Shown: positions 21,713-32,216 of the stretch, piece after piece
Position numbering within the stretch: the first letter of the stretch is position 1
Layout of the letters: each line of letters begins with the position of its first letter
Assembly (NCBI RefSeq): GCF_030253575.1
Contig: NC_080561.1
Coordinates: 7,515,001 to 7,579,000, forward strand
Reading direction: 5' to 3'
Source: Rhododendron vialii
Lineage: Eukaryota; Streptophyta; Magnoliopsida; Ericales; Ericaceae
Length of the DNA stretch: 64,000 nucleotides
Notes under the pieces: model-generated
Told to the model about the DNA's origin: nothing
Databases searched by the model: none
The model's input: the letters and a program-made list of their open reading frames with translations, nothing else
Made by a program: the position numbers and the translations under genes

Positions 21713-24700
21713 TCACAAGGCACCTGCTAAGCCTCTGCTTCCCTCTTCCCACTCGCTCTTAGGTATTTCTCCAGAATCGGCAATAATTACCTTTTTCCTG
21801 GGTTTCCCACTGTAGGTCCCAGCTCCCCCTTCAATGGCATATACAGCATCCATCCCTTCAATAACCTTACCAAATACAACATGCTCCCCATCTAACCTGA
21901 AAAGTTTTGGATGCTTATTATACAAAAAATTCTTGTAATTGCATATATTTTCGTTGAAAGTAGAAACAAATGGTGCATCTCATGTACAGACATGCATTTT
22001 GAGAACCCATGCGTGATGCGACCCATTTAAGTCCTAATTTCATTTATGGAAAAAAATGACACAAGCCTTAGATAGCTTCAAAGTTCAAACAAGCTTATAA
22101 GCTCCCATATCATTTTGCACACTGACCAAATATCCCAATCCTTAACTTGCAAACAAATAACATTTTGAGAAATATATTTCCATGCACAAACTCCAACACG
22201 GTTTAACAAAACAATTGCATTGCACTGTCAGATGTAGTAGAAAGCACACTTTAGAAGAAAATCAATAACTTGGAAACTTAAGAAGCGCAACTTTCCTTGG
22301 GGAAGATCTTATACAGTTATACTAGACAACATGTTGGATATATGCAGCCAAAAAATATTTTAAGAACCTTGTTTTATCAAACATAATGACCTTCAATGCA
22401 TAGCTTACCAGCTGGCCTTGACTGTAGTGATAAAAAATTGTGAGCCATTAGAATCAGGTCCTGAATTCACCATGGATACAACACCTGCAATGGTACAATA
22501 TCAGTAAAACTGATACCAAGAGAATCCTAATACTCAATAAGGACGATTAGCCAGGAAAAGGCAAATCTCATGTAAATTCATCAACTACCAAAAAGAAACC
22601 AAAGGACATGTGTACCTGCATGTGAGTGCTTTATCTTGAAATTCTCATCAGGAAAAGTGCCACCATATATGGATTGGCTTCCCTTCCCATCACCATGGAT
22701 AATATCTCCACCTTGAATCATGAACCCGGGTATTATGCGATGAAATAGGGTTCCCTTGTAGTGCAGAGGTTTACCACTGGCGCTCTTGCCCAGCTCCCCT
22801 GTGTTCAATAAATGCAGGTTATACATGTTAGGTTCACCATAAAAGTGGCTCCAAAATAATTAACATTAATATTCAAAACCATGCGGAGTGAAAACACGGC
22901 AACCCAACATACCTGTGCACAAAGCCCTGAAATTTTCTGCAAGAATAAATCCACAAAAGGTTAGGCGAGTATGTTATGAAGATAAACCAATTCTCATTGT
23001 GTGAACTAATAAAATGAACAGGTAACATTTTTCTTCAAATACATGTTGAATACTGCCTAAAAATAACCATATTGTTGGCAAACTAGTAGATGTCGGGTAA
23101 ATGGCTGAAGAAGTATAACAAGCTTTAGAAGCCTAAAGCAATGGCTATAGGTTCCACAATTATCAAGAAGTTTTTTGGACCAAAGGAAAGTGTCCGTGGT
23201 AGTGTTTGTTGTGGTTAGGCGAGCCAGTCACAAACCACCAATTAGTAATCAATCCCCTCCCCAGGACCTTAGAAATCACATGAAAATAACGACTCCAGAT
23301 CAGAAGTAGATCAAAAACACACACAAAAATTTATGGGGTTCGACCCAGGGCTTCATCCAGAGTTTCTGATGCTTCACCATACCCTCTAAATGGTGGCATC
23401 CCCTTGATGCTCTTTCAATAACAATATTTTACTTATCAAAAAAAAGTATAGTGGTGCAAAATAAAATACATTTCAAACAACCAAAACAAATGATGTTTCT
23501 CTAGTTTTTCATGCTTTCAAATGCTACCATCGTGTATCAGTGTTCTCCGAATGGATTAGATTATACATCTTGCAAAAGTCACTTCACTTAGGAATCCAGA
23601 TAATCGCTCGATAAATGCAGAATATTGAAGGCATACCAACAGTTTTTGGTACAACTTGACCGTATAATCCAATCACAATTCTCCCTGCAAAAGGAAAGAG
23701 CACAAAAGAATGGAAAGGTGTAAAATTTGCAAATTACCTAGGACAAGAAAAAAAAATCATGTCAGCTAATGTGGCCGGTCATGCCCAAATACTTCAGTAT
23801 AGTAATATAGTTGGAAGAAGACAATAAAAAAACTATAAATAATTACATTTAAATTGGCACGGTCATGCCAAATCATACTTCAGAATAAGTGGAACAAGGA
23901 GAGTTGTTGGAATGAATTGGACGAGTGTCCATACCAACTATGGATACTGACAAACATGAAGTTTTACCTCAACAACATCAGCTAATGCTAAAGTCAAACA
24001 AATGGGGAGATGACAAAAGTGCTAGAAAAGTAAACGCTGACTTGCAAAACACAAAGATGAAACAAGATTACATGGGGAAAATGTTGCCTTGGGAACTTGC
24101 AAAAAATTTAATAGTTTGCACAGATTATTCACATGTGCAGGGAGCAAGACATGATGATGTGGGCTTTCTCAAATTAAAACCCTTACAATGGACATCTGTT
24201 CCTTTTCTCTTGAAGACAGTCTTAGAATTAGGACCAGAATTAGCCTAAACAATAAAACCATAGCACCGACTTTAGCAACCAAAACTTTTGCATGGTACAA
24301 CAAATGTTTTTGTTATTACAGTTACTATTATCATAGTCACTATCGCTATTATATGTAGTAGGATAACATCTTGATAAGTATTTAAATACGAATATGATAA
24401 GATCAGATCAGATCATGACAAGAGTAGTTATGATATGTTTTGTTATGAGTATATGTATTCTAGTTTTATTAGGATTCTAGTTTCTTTACTATTAGGATTT
24501 TACTTCTATAAATGAGAGCTTGTTTGATGTATTATTGGGAGTTTGATCAATGAGAATTGAGTTTAAGGATGTGGTCTTGAGTTAGGGTTGTGGCCCATTT
24601 GCCCTACCTTTCTTCCCCCTTTCTAATCCCTCCATGTGCTACGTCACAATGTTTAGGTAGCTACAACAGAAAGTTAATAATAATTGATTTTAAGGCTGTG

Positions 24701-27311
24701 GTCTAGTGTTAGGGTTTTGGCCCATCTGTGCTACCTTTCTTCCCCTTTTTCTCCCTCCATGTGCTACATCAATGTGTTTAGGTAGCTAAGTACAGAAAAC
24801 TAATGAGAATTGAGTTTAAGGTTGTGGCCCATTTGTGCTACCTTTCTTCCCCTTTTTAATCCCTCCACTTACTGCATCAATATGTTTAGGTAGCTAAGAA
24901 CAGAAAATTTCTCCCTTTCATAAGTTGAAGGAACGGCTCAAAATAACTGAAGGCTGAAGCAACCAAACCATTCTACTCAAAGTAAGAACTCAAACCAAGA
25001 ATGCTACAGATTTGCAAGATTTGAGAAGCAAGACCCAAAACCAAAATTCATAATCCAAACAACTAGGCTAACAAAACATCGACTCTGACAAAAGTTTCCA
25101 CAAGAAAAGAGACATGAAGCCTTCATACCTACACGCTGTTTATCGATATCAACCTCTAAATATACTCTGTGGGTAATTTCATGCACCACGTCCACCTTCT
25201 CCTCCTCCTGAACATCAAATAAAGGAAGTAGTTCAGTAAACAAGCAACTTCTAGAAAACAAAAATTGAGAATATGATGAACTACTAATATGAATATTACT
25301 GTGAAAAGGAATTCTATAAACTAAAACCAGTATTTCTAAATTCTAATGCATTATACCTGCCAACAGAAGACATTTGACCAGGATTATAAAAAAATAATAG
25401 TTGAAAAGGAGGTATAACCTCATATTTGTTTCCAATTAGAGGAATGAAAAAAAGAAACTGCAAAAACCACGCAAGTGAGCTATGCCATGATTAATAGCCA
25501 TGACCATATATGCTCAAGAGCCAAAGCCAAACAGAAAATAAAAGAACAAAAACAAGGGTCTCATATGTGCAAGCATTAGTTCATACGAGGAAAACCACAC
25601 CACCACTAGGAGGGTTTGGTCCAGCCGTATGACCCAAGCCTATAATCTTTCCGTGCACTTTCTGAAGTGACTCAGATGGCTTCGTGTTCCTCTCCCGCAA
25701 AGTCCCCTATTCGAGATGCCAACTCACCACTTTAGCGGCTCACCTCATCATGCCCACTCGACACTTTGCCCAGCATGGTTGGTGGCTTGCCTTACCAAAG
25801 GTTATCCTTTTCTCAACCTCCAAAGTCCAAACTTTCAACCAAACCCAATGAGGGAGCTAAGTGTCATCGCCTAAGGATCCCCTGAAGTTGGAGCCCCGAC
25901 TATGGGACACCCTAATGATAATGGAGTTTGCAAAATTGCCAAGGACTACTGGATTGGAAGAAGGAGCCAAATCACCAATGACACTTAGCTCCAACCCAAA
26001 ATCCCCACATTGCTCTACTTTGACCAATATTAGAAAGGAGAGGAGCCTCACTAGGGACTTTAACAAAGACATGTGATACCTCATAAAAACTAATATACAA
26101 AAGGGGAACAGGCCTAGGATATTCTCCTAACACTTGTTCATAGTTTTTCAATTTAACCTTTCACACTCTTGTTTGACTCCATTTAATACCGCCGCTGCTT
26201 TTCCCATCTGTCCCAACCTCACCCCTATTGGCTCATCAAATCAAAATTGTAAAGATGGATGTGGAGCTTGCGCCTTTGCAGCAACCTTAAGGGTTTGTTT
26301 CAAAATTAGGTGAAAGAAGGGAAGAGAAGAGAAAATTAGAAGATTGTTTGGATTGGGAAGAAAGAGTGGAGAAAATGGCCAGACAAACCGTTGGACACAG
26401 TGAAATTTTCCTCAAAGCTTTCTCACATTTTCCTTGTTAGTCATTTTCTATTATCTTCCCTCATTCCTCTAACCTCCAAACACAGTGTACCTTTCATGTG
26501 GGCTTCTTGTGAAGTAATAGCGGCCCCCATCCCACCTATCATTAGAAAAGAAAATTGATAACCTTGTTGCAACCACCTGCTGCCTCAAGAACTAGGTTTT
26601 AAATAACATCTTCAAAGAATTGATTGATGGGTCGAGACCGACCCCGAATCCACACCTCTACGCACACAAACAAACGCACACAATAGAGATTGAGAAAAAA
26701 ACTCCCCTTTGTATATATCCGTGTATAATAACAAACGCTCAATACAAAAGATGAAAAAACTCTCTGGGAACTAACACCGGTTCCACTCCTGGAAGCCACA
26801 ACCGGTTCCACTCCGGGGAGCCACAACCGGCTCCCCGCACTCTCCTCACCCTCTCCCTCACATGGCTGCACAGTCCCACTCCCGTCCTCTCTCTCTGCTC
26901 TCTCAATGTATATATGGGCAGTAGAAAGAAAAGGGACACAAGGAAGCATGGGTAGGGATCCCATGCTTCTCGCACATGTGAGAAAAAACCCAACATTGAT
27001 TTTCCTTTTCATTCATTTGAAATTCGATCCCAGCTCATGACATACAGAAACGGAAAAGTAAAACTATTTTTAAACCAGTCACTACATAGGCACGGTTCAG
27101 TTGTAAAATGCAGTAAGAATTCCATACAATAAGAAGAAAACTTGAACGAGTCTCACTCGGATCCAGCTCGAATTACTCAATTGTTAACAGCCACTCGTAA
27201 GAAAAAGCTTACCCGGTGAGAGATGGAGAATGCGAAAACGATGAAGATAGAGACGACGACCAACGTAATAAGGCATCGTGGTTCAAGCACGAACGAGATC
27301 TCCCGACGCAT
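21713..27311 (-). CDS. CYP21-1: Cyclophilin (peptidyl-prolyl isomerase), membrane-anchored, CYP21-1-like
   Basis: Seven exons: 27213-27311, 25129-25207, 23637-23684, 22913-22936, 22616-22798, 22409-22484 and 21713-21896. They join in frame to 230 residues. Residues ~13-30 ([18 protein letters not shown]) are a hydrophobic anchor or signal peptide, so the enzyme should act in the secretory pathway. The cyclophilin domain follows: [34 protein letters not shown] with the catalytic Arg, GSQFFITT, and the drug-binding Trp in [13 protein letters not shown]. It catalyses proline cis-trans isomerisation during protein folding. The start MRREISF and tail IADSGEIPK match Arabidopsis CYP21-1, a family member of ~224 residues. 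Introns 1 and 2 are long and hold repeats. No defect is seen. Confidence 0.93.
24551..24913. repeat. Three-copy tandem repeat of ~120 bp in a cyclophilin intron
   Basis: Each unit runs from AATTGAGTTTAAGG through GTGCTACCTTTCTTCCCC and CCCTCCATGTGCTAC to GTTTAGGTAGCTA and ACAGAAA. The third unit is shortened near its start. It lies in intron 2. Confidence 0.85.
25853..25992. repeat. Inverted-repeat element in cyclophilin intron 1
   Basis: Ends GGAGCTAAGTGTCAT and ATGACACTTAGCTCC are perfect 15 bp inverted copies bounding 140 bp. It may be a MITE; no target duplication was checked. Confidence 0.55.
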
Positions 27312-27421
27312 CTTTCCTCCTCCCTCTCTCTCTCTCTCTACGGTTCACCGGCGTCTCCTACTATTCATTATCGACTCTCTCTCTCTCTCTCTCTCTCTGA
27401 TTTGTCTCTCCTTTCTCTGTC

Positions 27422-27431
27422 TATATATATG
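27422..27431 (-). promoter_or_regulatory. TATA box of the cyclophilin gene
   Basis: TATATATATA-like sequence about 110 bases upstream of the ATG on the minus strand, followed by a GA-rich leader typical of plant genes. Confidence 0.45.
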
Positions 27432-27648
27432 TGTCTCTCCGTCAGTCGTCTCTCGGAGAAGGTAATTACTTGTCGTGAGTGATGCCCAGGTGCCAGGTGG
27501 AGGCCTTGGAAGAACGCCGCGGATTGGACGGGGAAATCCGCCAAGGCGGATTTTCGATCGCCGGCCTAGGACTGTAAACTTGGGCTTGAAGAGTCGCGCT
27601 AGGGCTCAGCCCGTCTAACAAAGCCCAAGTCTCTTCACGGTTATTTTG

Positions 27649-27932
27649 CCTGAAATACTCGCTCGCGAATGTTTTCTTTTGGAGTTTTGCTCGTGGCCGT
27701 AAACTTTAGTCCTTTGAATGACCTGGCGGCCACAGGCATTAACAATAGCGGCCGCATTCTCCGACAGTGCGGCCATGCGTGCCCTTTAATTCACGGTTTT
27801 AAGTCTTTTGCCTGAAATACTCGGGAATGTTTTTTTTTGGAGTATTACAGAATAGTGTTTTCCTCTTCGAATTACCTGGCGGCCACAGGAATTAACAACC
27901 GACGGTGCGGCCATGCGTGCCTTGCTGTTGAC
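27649..27932. repeat. Imperfect tandem duplication upstream of the cyclophilin gene
   Basis: Two units (about 27649-27784 and 27809-27932) share CCTGAAATACTCG, then GAATGTTTT, TTTTGGAGT, ACCTGGCGGCCACAGG, ATTAACAA and GTGCGGCCATGCGTGCC in the same order. The first unit keeps an extra CGGCCGC segment. Confidence 0.85.
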
Positions 27933-28268
27933 GCCTTTTTCTTGAAGACTAGGGCATGTAATCTCCTCACCAAAATATGGTCGAGATTCGTGATCGACCT
28001 TATTCTAGGGGCATTGAATATTTTTACTGTGACTATACAAAAACACGTGAATTTTACTCAATAGTCTTGGGGCATCGCCATGCGTGCCACAGCATCATTT
28101 TTCATCGGTGGGATTCAAGTTGAAAGAGCAATGCCAACGACCCACGTAAAAGTAAATCCCGTCATTAATTTTATTTTCCATTAAACTTTTGGGGTCCAAT
28201 AGAATTATTGCAAGTTCAAATGATGTTGGGATACCGCATAGTAAAGTCAAACCGCCCAATAAATTTTT

Positions 28269-28876
28269 GAGCAATGCTACGCTTACAACATTTCATTACA
28301 ACATGTATACAACATGCTGACGTGGCACTGGATGGAATGTTGTAAGTTGGTGGGAACCAGTGCCACGTCAGCATGTTGTATACATGTTGTAATGGAATGT
28401 TGTAAGAGCATCCGCAATGGGGATAATCAAAATCAATAATCAAAATGTGCCACGTCAACATTTGATTATCCATTTAGTTCATAATCAAACTTAACAAACT
28501 TTACCTCCACATTGGTTATTTTTGCATCCCTATAAAAAAAAACCCCACAATACGCAATGCACATATGTCCAATTACATACGAGTTCTAATCACGCATCCG
28601 ACCACACCAAATTATTTTTCTCGATGAGACGATTCTAATGTGTGATATTTTTTAGTTTTTTTGTTTTGAATTTGGTTATTGGGTTTGATTATTGAGTTTT
28701 GGTTATTGGTAAAAGTTGTTAAGTTTGGTTATGGAATGGGTGGAATTTGGTTATTTGCTAAAAGATTTGTAACTTTGCTTATTACAATGTGAGGTATTTT
28801 TTTAACATTGTTGTTAAGTTTGCTTATCCATAACAATTTGCTTATTACAATGTGGATGCTCTAAGCGTAGCATTCC
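28269..28876. mobile_element. Foldback MITE split by a nested MITE
   Basis: The left end GCAATGCTACGCTTACAACA is inverse to the right end once the inner element (28406-28861) is removed: ...GGAATGTTGTAAG joined to CGTAGCATTCC. A long internal palindrome (CATGTATACAACATGCTGAC, GTGGCACTGG and inverse) forms the left half. Confidence 0.7.
28406..28861. mobile_element. PIF/Harbinger-type MITE nested in an older MITE
   Basis: Terminal GAGCATCCGCAATG and inverse CAATGTGGATGCTC are flanked by direct TAA repeats (28403-28405 and 28862-28864). A 3 bp TWA duplication and GAGCATC ends are typical of Tourist/Harbinger MITEs. No transposase frame is present. Confidence 0.75.
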
Positions 28877-29019
28877 TGTAAATTTTTTCCCTTCCACGGG
28901 GGTTTCTAGTTGATTGAATCAAACGGCAAGCAAAGCGCCACGTAATATCGGTCGTGCCCACTATACCCCAAAGGCCAACTTACATCACTCCACCCTCCCA
29001 CCGTTTATGAAAACTTTGT

Positions 29020-29260
29020 TCAAGTTTTGCGTATTTATTAGACGAATCGATCTCAACTCAGTTTTAATCGAGCTCATCACAAATTAATTTCAAGTAGATT
29101 GAGTTTTTTAAAATTGTATAAATCCAATTTGCATTTGCAATTTAAGCTTGGCTCGAATGCTTAACAAGTTTCAAAAATATATTCAAGCTTAATTTGTTGA
29201 TAGAACAAGTCGATCTCAGACGAAATTTTAATGAGCGAATACGAATTGAGACTCGAGCAA
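29020..29260. repeat. GAGCC-type dispersed repeat, diverged
   Basis: TTATTAGACGAATCGATCTC, TTTAATCGAGCTCATCAC and similar wording place this with the repeat at 3095-3412. Confidence 0.4.
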
Positions 29261-29439
29261 TTCTCTCACTTTCATTTGTTCCTCGTCATAGAATCACAGG
29301 GGTTTCAATAGACAAAAATGTACCCTTAGATTATTTTTTGTTTAACATCTACACTTGGAATATATATTTTAAAAAAAGTAGTAGTTTGGTTACAATTACG
29401 TTACGAGTATTTGGCGATTACAATTTGCAAGAGTACTTA

Positions 29440-30279
29440 GAGCATCTCCAATGAATCCTATAAAGCACTCAATTGTGTGAATAGCTAAAATTTTACTAGT
29501 TTGTGCAAAAACAAGCTACAATGGGCTAGATAAGTAGGTCATTAGCCTATCACTCGATAACTCACTCTAGATTTGGCCACCTACTTATGCACTCACTAAA
29601 TTTTGTGAGCCCAATTTTTAGAAAGAAAAAAAAATTCTTTTCTTTTTTTTAGGAGAGATAAATGAGATTTCAAAAAGTTGTTGCATCAAAGCAACAACCT
29701 TTTTTTGGTTGCCACAGAACAGTCCTCTGTATGGAAACAAAATTGACGTTGAGGGATTTTTCAAATTGAAATGGATTGGTACTCTTGGCTTATTTAAAGA
29801 CTTCATTTGGTCTTTGTGTCTCACATCAATATCAATTCATCTTCATCAAAATGGAGGGAAAGTCTTCAATACACACGTCTTTAAGGTGTGTATCATATGC
29901 ACCTATTGTGTGGTTCATATTGTGCCACCTCATAAAAAAATTACTTGTAGGACTGATCATTCATAACATTTTATTTTGTATCGTAACTTTTATACTAAAA
30001 ATTCGTAACTTTTCATCATATAATTCGTAACTTTTGAGTAATGCATTCATAACATTTTGGGAATTTTCTCATTCTGAATTCAATCAAATTTTTAGCCCTC
30101 GTCAACGTTACTATTTCTTTCTTTCTTTTTCAGTTTTATAGATCAACACTAAAGTCGTCCATTGGGAGCACCGTCCACTTAATAAACTAATGACCATTTA
30201 TCACTCTCTAAGCAGATCCTATTTTTACAAAATACTTCCATCTAGCCATTCAAATTTAGTTATCCCATTGGAGATGCTC
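29440..30279. mobile_element. PIF/Harbinger-type MITE, 840 bp
   Basis: Ends GAGCATCTCCAATG and CATTGGAGATGCTC are perfect inverses and are flanked by TTA on both sides (29437-29439 and 30280-30282). The interior has no transposase-like frame, so it is a long non-autonomous element. Confidence 0.8.
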
Positions 30280-30425
30280 TTATGAGTTACTCCTAGGGGA
30301 GCCCTGGGCATAGGCTCACCAAGCAACCGCCTTGGGCATTCCGTTTTGGGTCCAATCATAGGGCCCCCAAATAGCATAAATATAATAAATATTATGTGTC
30401 AATCATTCTGTAAGTAAGTTGATGT

Positions 30426-30477
30426 AGTTCAGCAGTAAGATATGCGTGTGATGTAGGCAACATCCCGAGTTCAAGTC
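30426..30477 (+). mobile_element. Candidate SINE promoter
   Basis: A-box-like AGTTCAGCAG and B-box GTTCAAGTC are 33 bases apart, as in tRNA genes. The body may extend to the A-rich stretch near 30600. Confidence 0.45.
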
Positions 30478-31433
30478 CCATGTCACTGGGGTTCGAGACC
30501 CCGACCTAAGGGACTAACAAGGTTTACTAGCCAATTGCTATCTGGGCTACAACTCTTTTGTGCTGCTTATTTCAAAATACAAATATATATATATACAAAA
30601 AAAAAAAGCCAAAAATCCCAGGACCGGGCCTGGTTACTCCTATAAGTTTGTCCGGACATTTGATTTATATTTAAGCTACGGGAAAGTTCTACGTATCGGG
30701 AGAGGTTCTTGTCTTTTATTTATTCTTTGGTCCCCTCTAATAAAAACTACTCCAACTTTTATACAGATTTTTTTTTTGGAAGTGTATCTAAGAAAATGTT
30801 CAAAAATTGATTTTTTGAGTTTTTCTTTAGATATTTTCTAAAATACTTGTGCAAAAGTTATATAATTTTTTACTTTTTCGATTTCTGTCGTCAAGACAGA
30901 CCAATATCACATAAAAATTTAGCGTAAAACTAACAAATACAAAAAATATTGAATAAAGACAACTAAAAAATTGTGGTGCACAACTTGTTCATCTACGTGT
31001 CACAACCAGCAAGAATATTAACCGCGCATAGAAAGGATCCTATAAAACTGAGTCTCCACTTGGACCACTTCCAAAGCCAAACATCCCAATTTCATCTCGT
31101 CTATTCTCTCAAAAAACTCTATATTGTAATCTACTATCCACAACTTAAAATCTCAAGGATAAATTACCCCCATTGCAATGGTCGAAATTGTTCATTTTGT
31201 AAAGATCGCTTTGTACTTCAAGCATGGAAAAATTCAAGTTCATTATAAACCGATCGATAAATTATTTGAACAAGTTTATCTTGAAACAAATCTACTGTGC
31301 ACACTGAATCGGAATCATTTGTTTCAAGATAAATGTGCTTTGTTAAGTCATTGATGGGTATCCAATAAACTTGAATTTATCTATTCTTTAAGAACTCGAC
31401 CAGTTTTACAAGATTAAGGATCAATCATTCTAC

Positions 31434-31572
31434 AACCACAAATACTTACACAAACATTTGAACAACCCACTCACATTCACATTGGTACCCATACACACTA
31501 CACATCCAGTATGTGTGGGCCCCACCAAAAAATGTAAGTGTGTAAAATGCGTGTAAGTGTTTGTGATTAAAT
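31434..31572. mobile_element. Small inverted-repeat element
   Basis: AACCACAAATACTTACAC near the start pairs with GTGTAAGTGTTTGTGATT at the end. A related sequence lies at 48005-48110 (AACCACAAACACTTACAC, GTGGGGCCCACACC). Confidence 0.45.
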
Positions 31573-32216
31573 AATAAGTGAATGAACGATTTCTATGATT
31601 GTCCTGAATCCGAAATGGGCTCACAAAAATAAAAAACTTGACAGGACTGGATGGAAGCAAACTGACCCCGTTGGTTTTGGAATTTTGGATTTGTATTTAT
31701 AGGTAATGAGTGTAGAGAGAAATATAATAATGATTGAAAATATGGATAACAATTCAAGAGATAAAGAGAAAAATAAGAATAATGATTAAAAAGAAATAAA
31801 GTTATGATTAGAATCTAAAATTCAAAACCCTTAAACGAATGGCGAGGAAGTGAGTAATCAGTTTCTCAAATTCATCCCCCCTCTCTCTAAACACACAATT
31901 GGTGTTGTTTCGCTTTCTTTTTAAATCTTTTTTTCAAAAAATGTAATTTTAAGCTCAAATATAATGTAAATAAAAAAATAAATTTTTAATTTTTTTGCAC
32001 TATTTAAAAATGGAATCTATCAAACTATATCTATATTAGTAAAAAAATTATTTTTATAAATACATAATTTTTGCATTTAAACTTAAAATTATCTTTCCTT
32101 TTTAAAAGTTGATTTTTCCATAAAGTGGAACGGCCTCCCTCACTCTCTCTCCCTCTCCCTCTCCACCGACCATTCAACTGCCAGCTTTTTTTTCTAAACC
32201 CCAACCGACAACCGCC

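Noticed and set aside
26599..27012. 137-codon minus-strand frame
   Set aside because: It is in intron 1 of the cyclophilin gene and contains short repeats of CCGGTTCCACTCC; no protein features.
30469..30520. Possible functional tRNA gene
   Set aside because: A and B boxes are present, but I could not fold acceptor and anticodon stems; a SINE is more likely.
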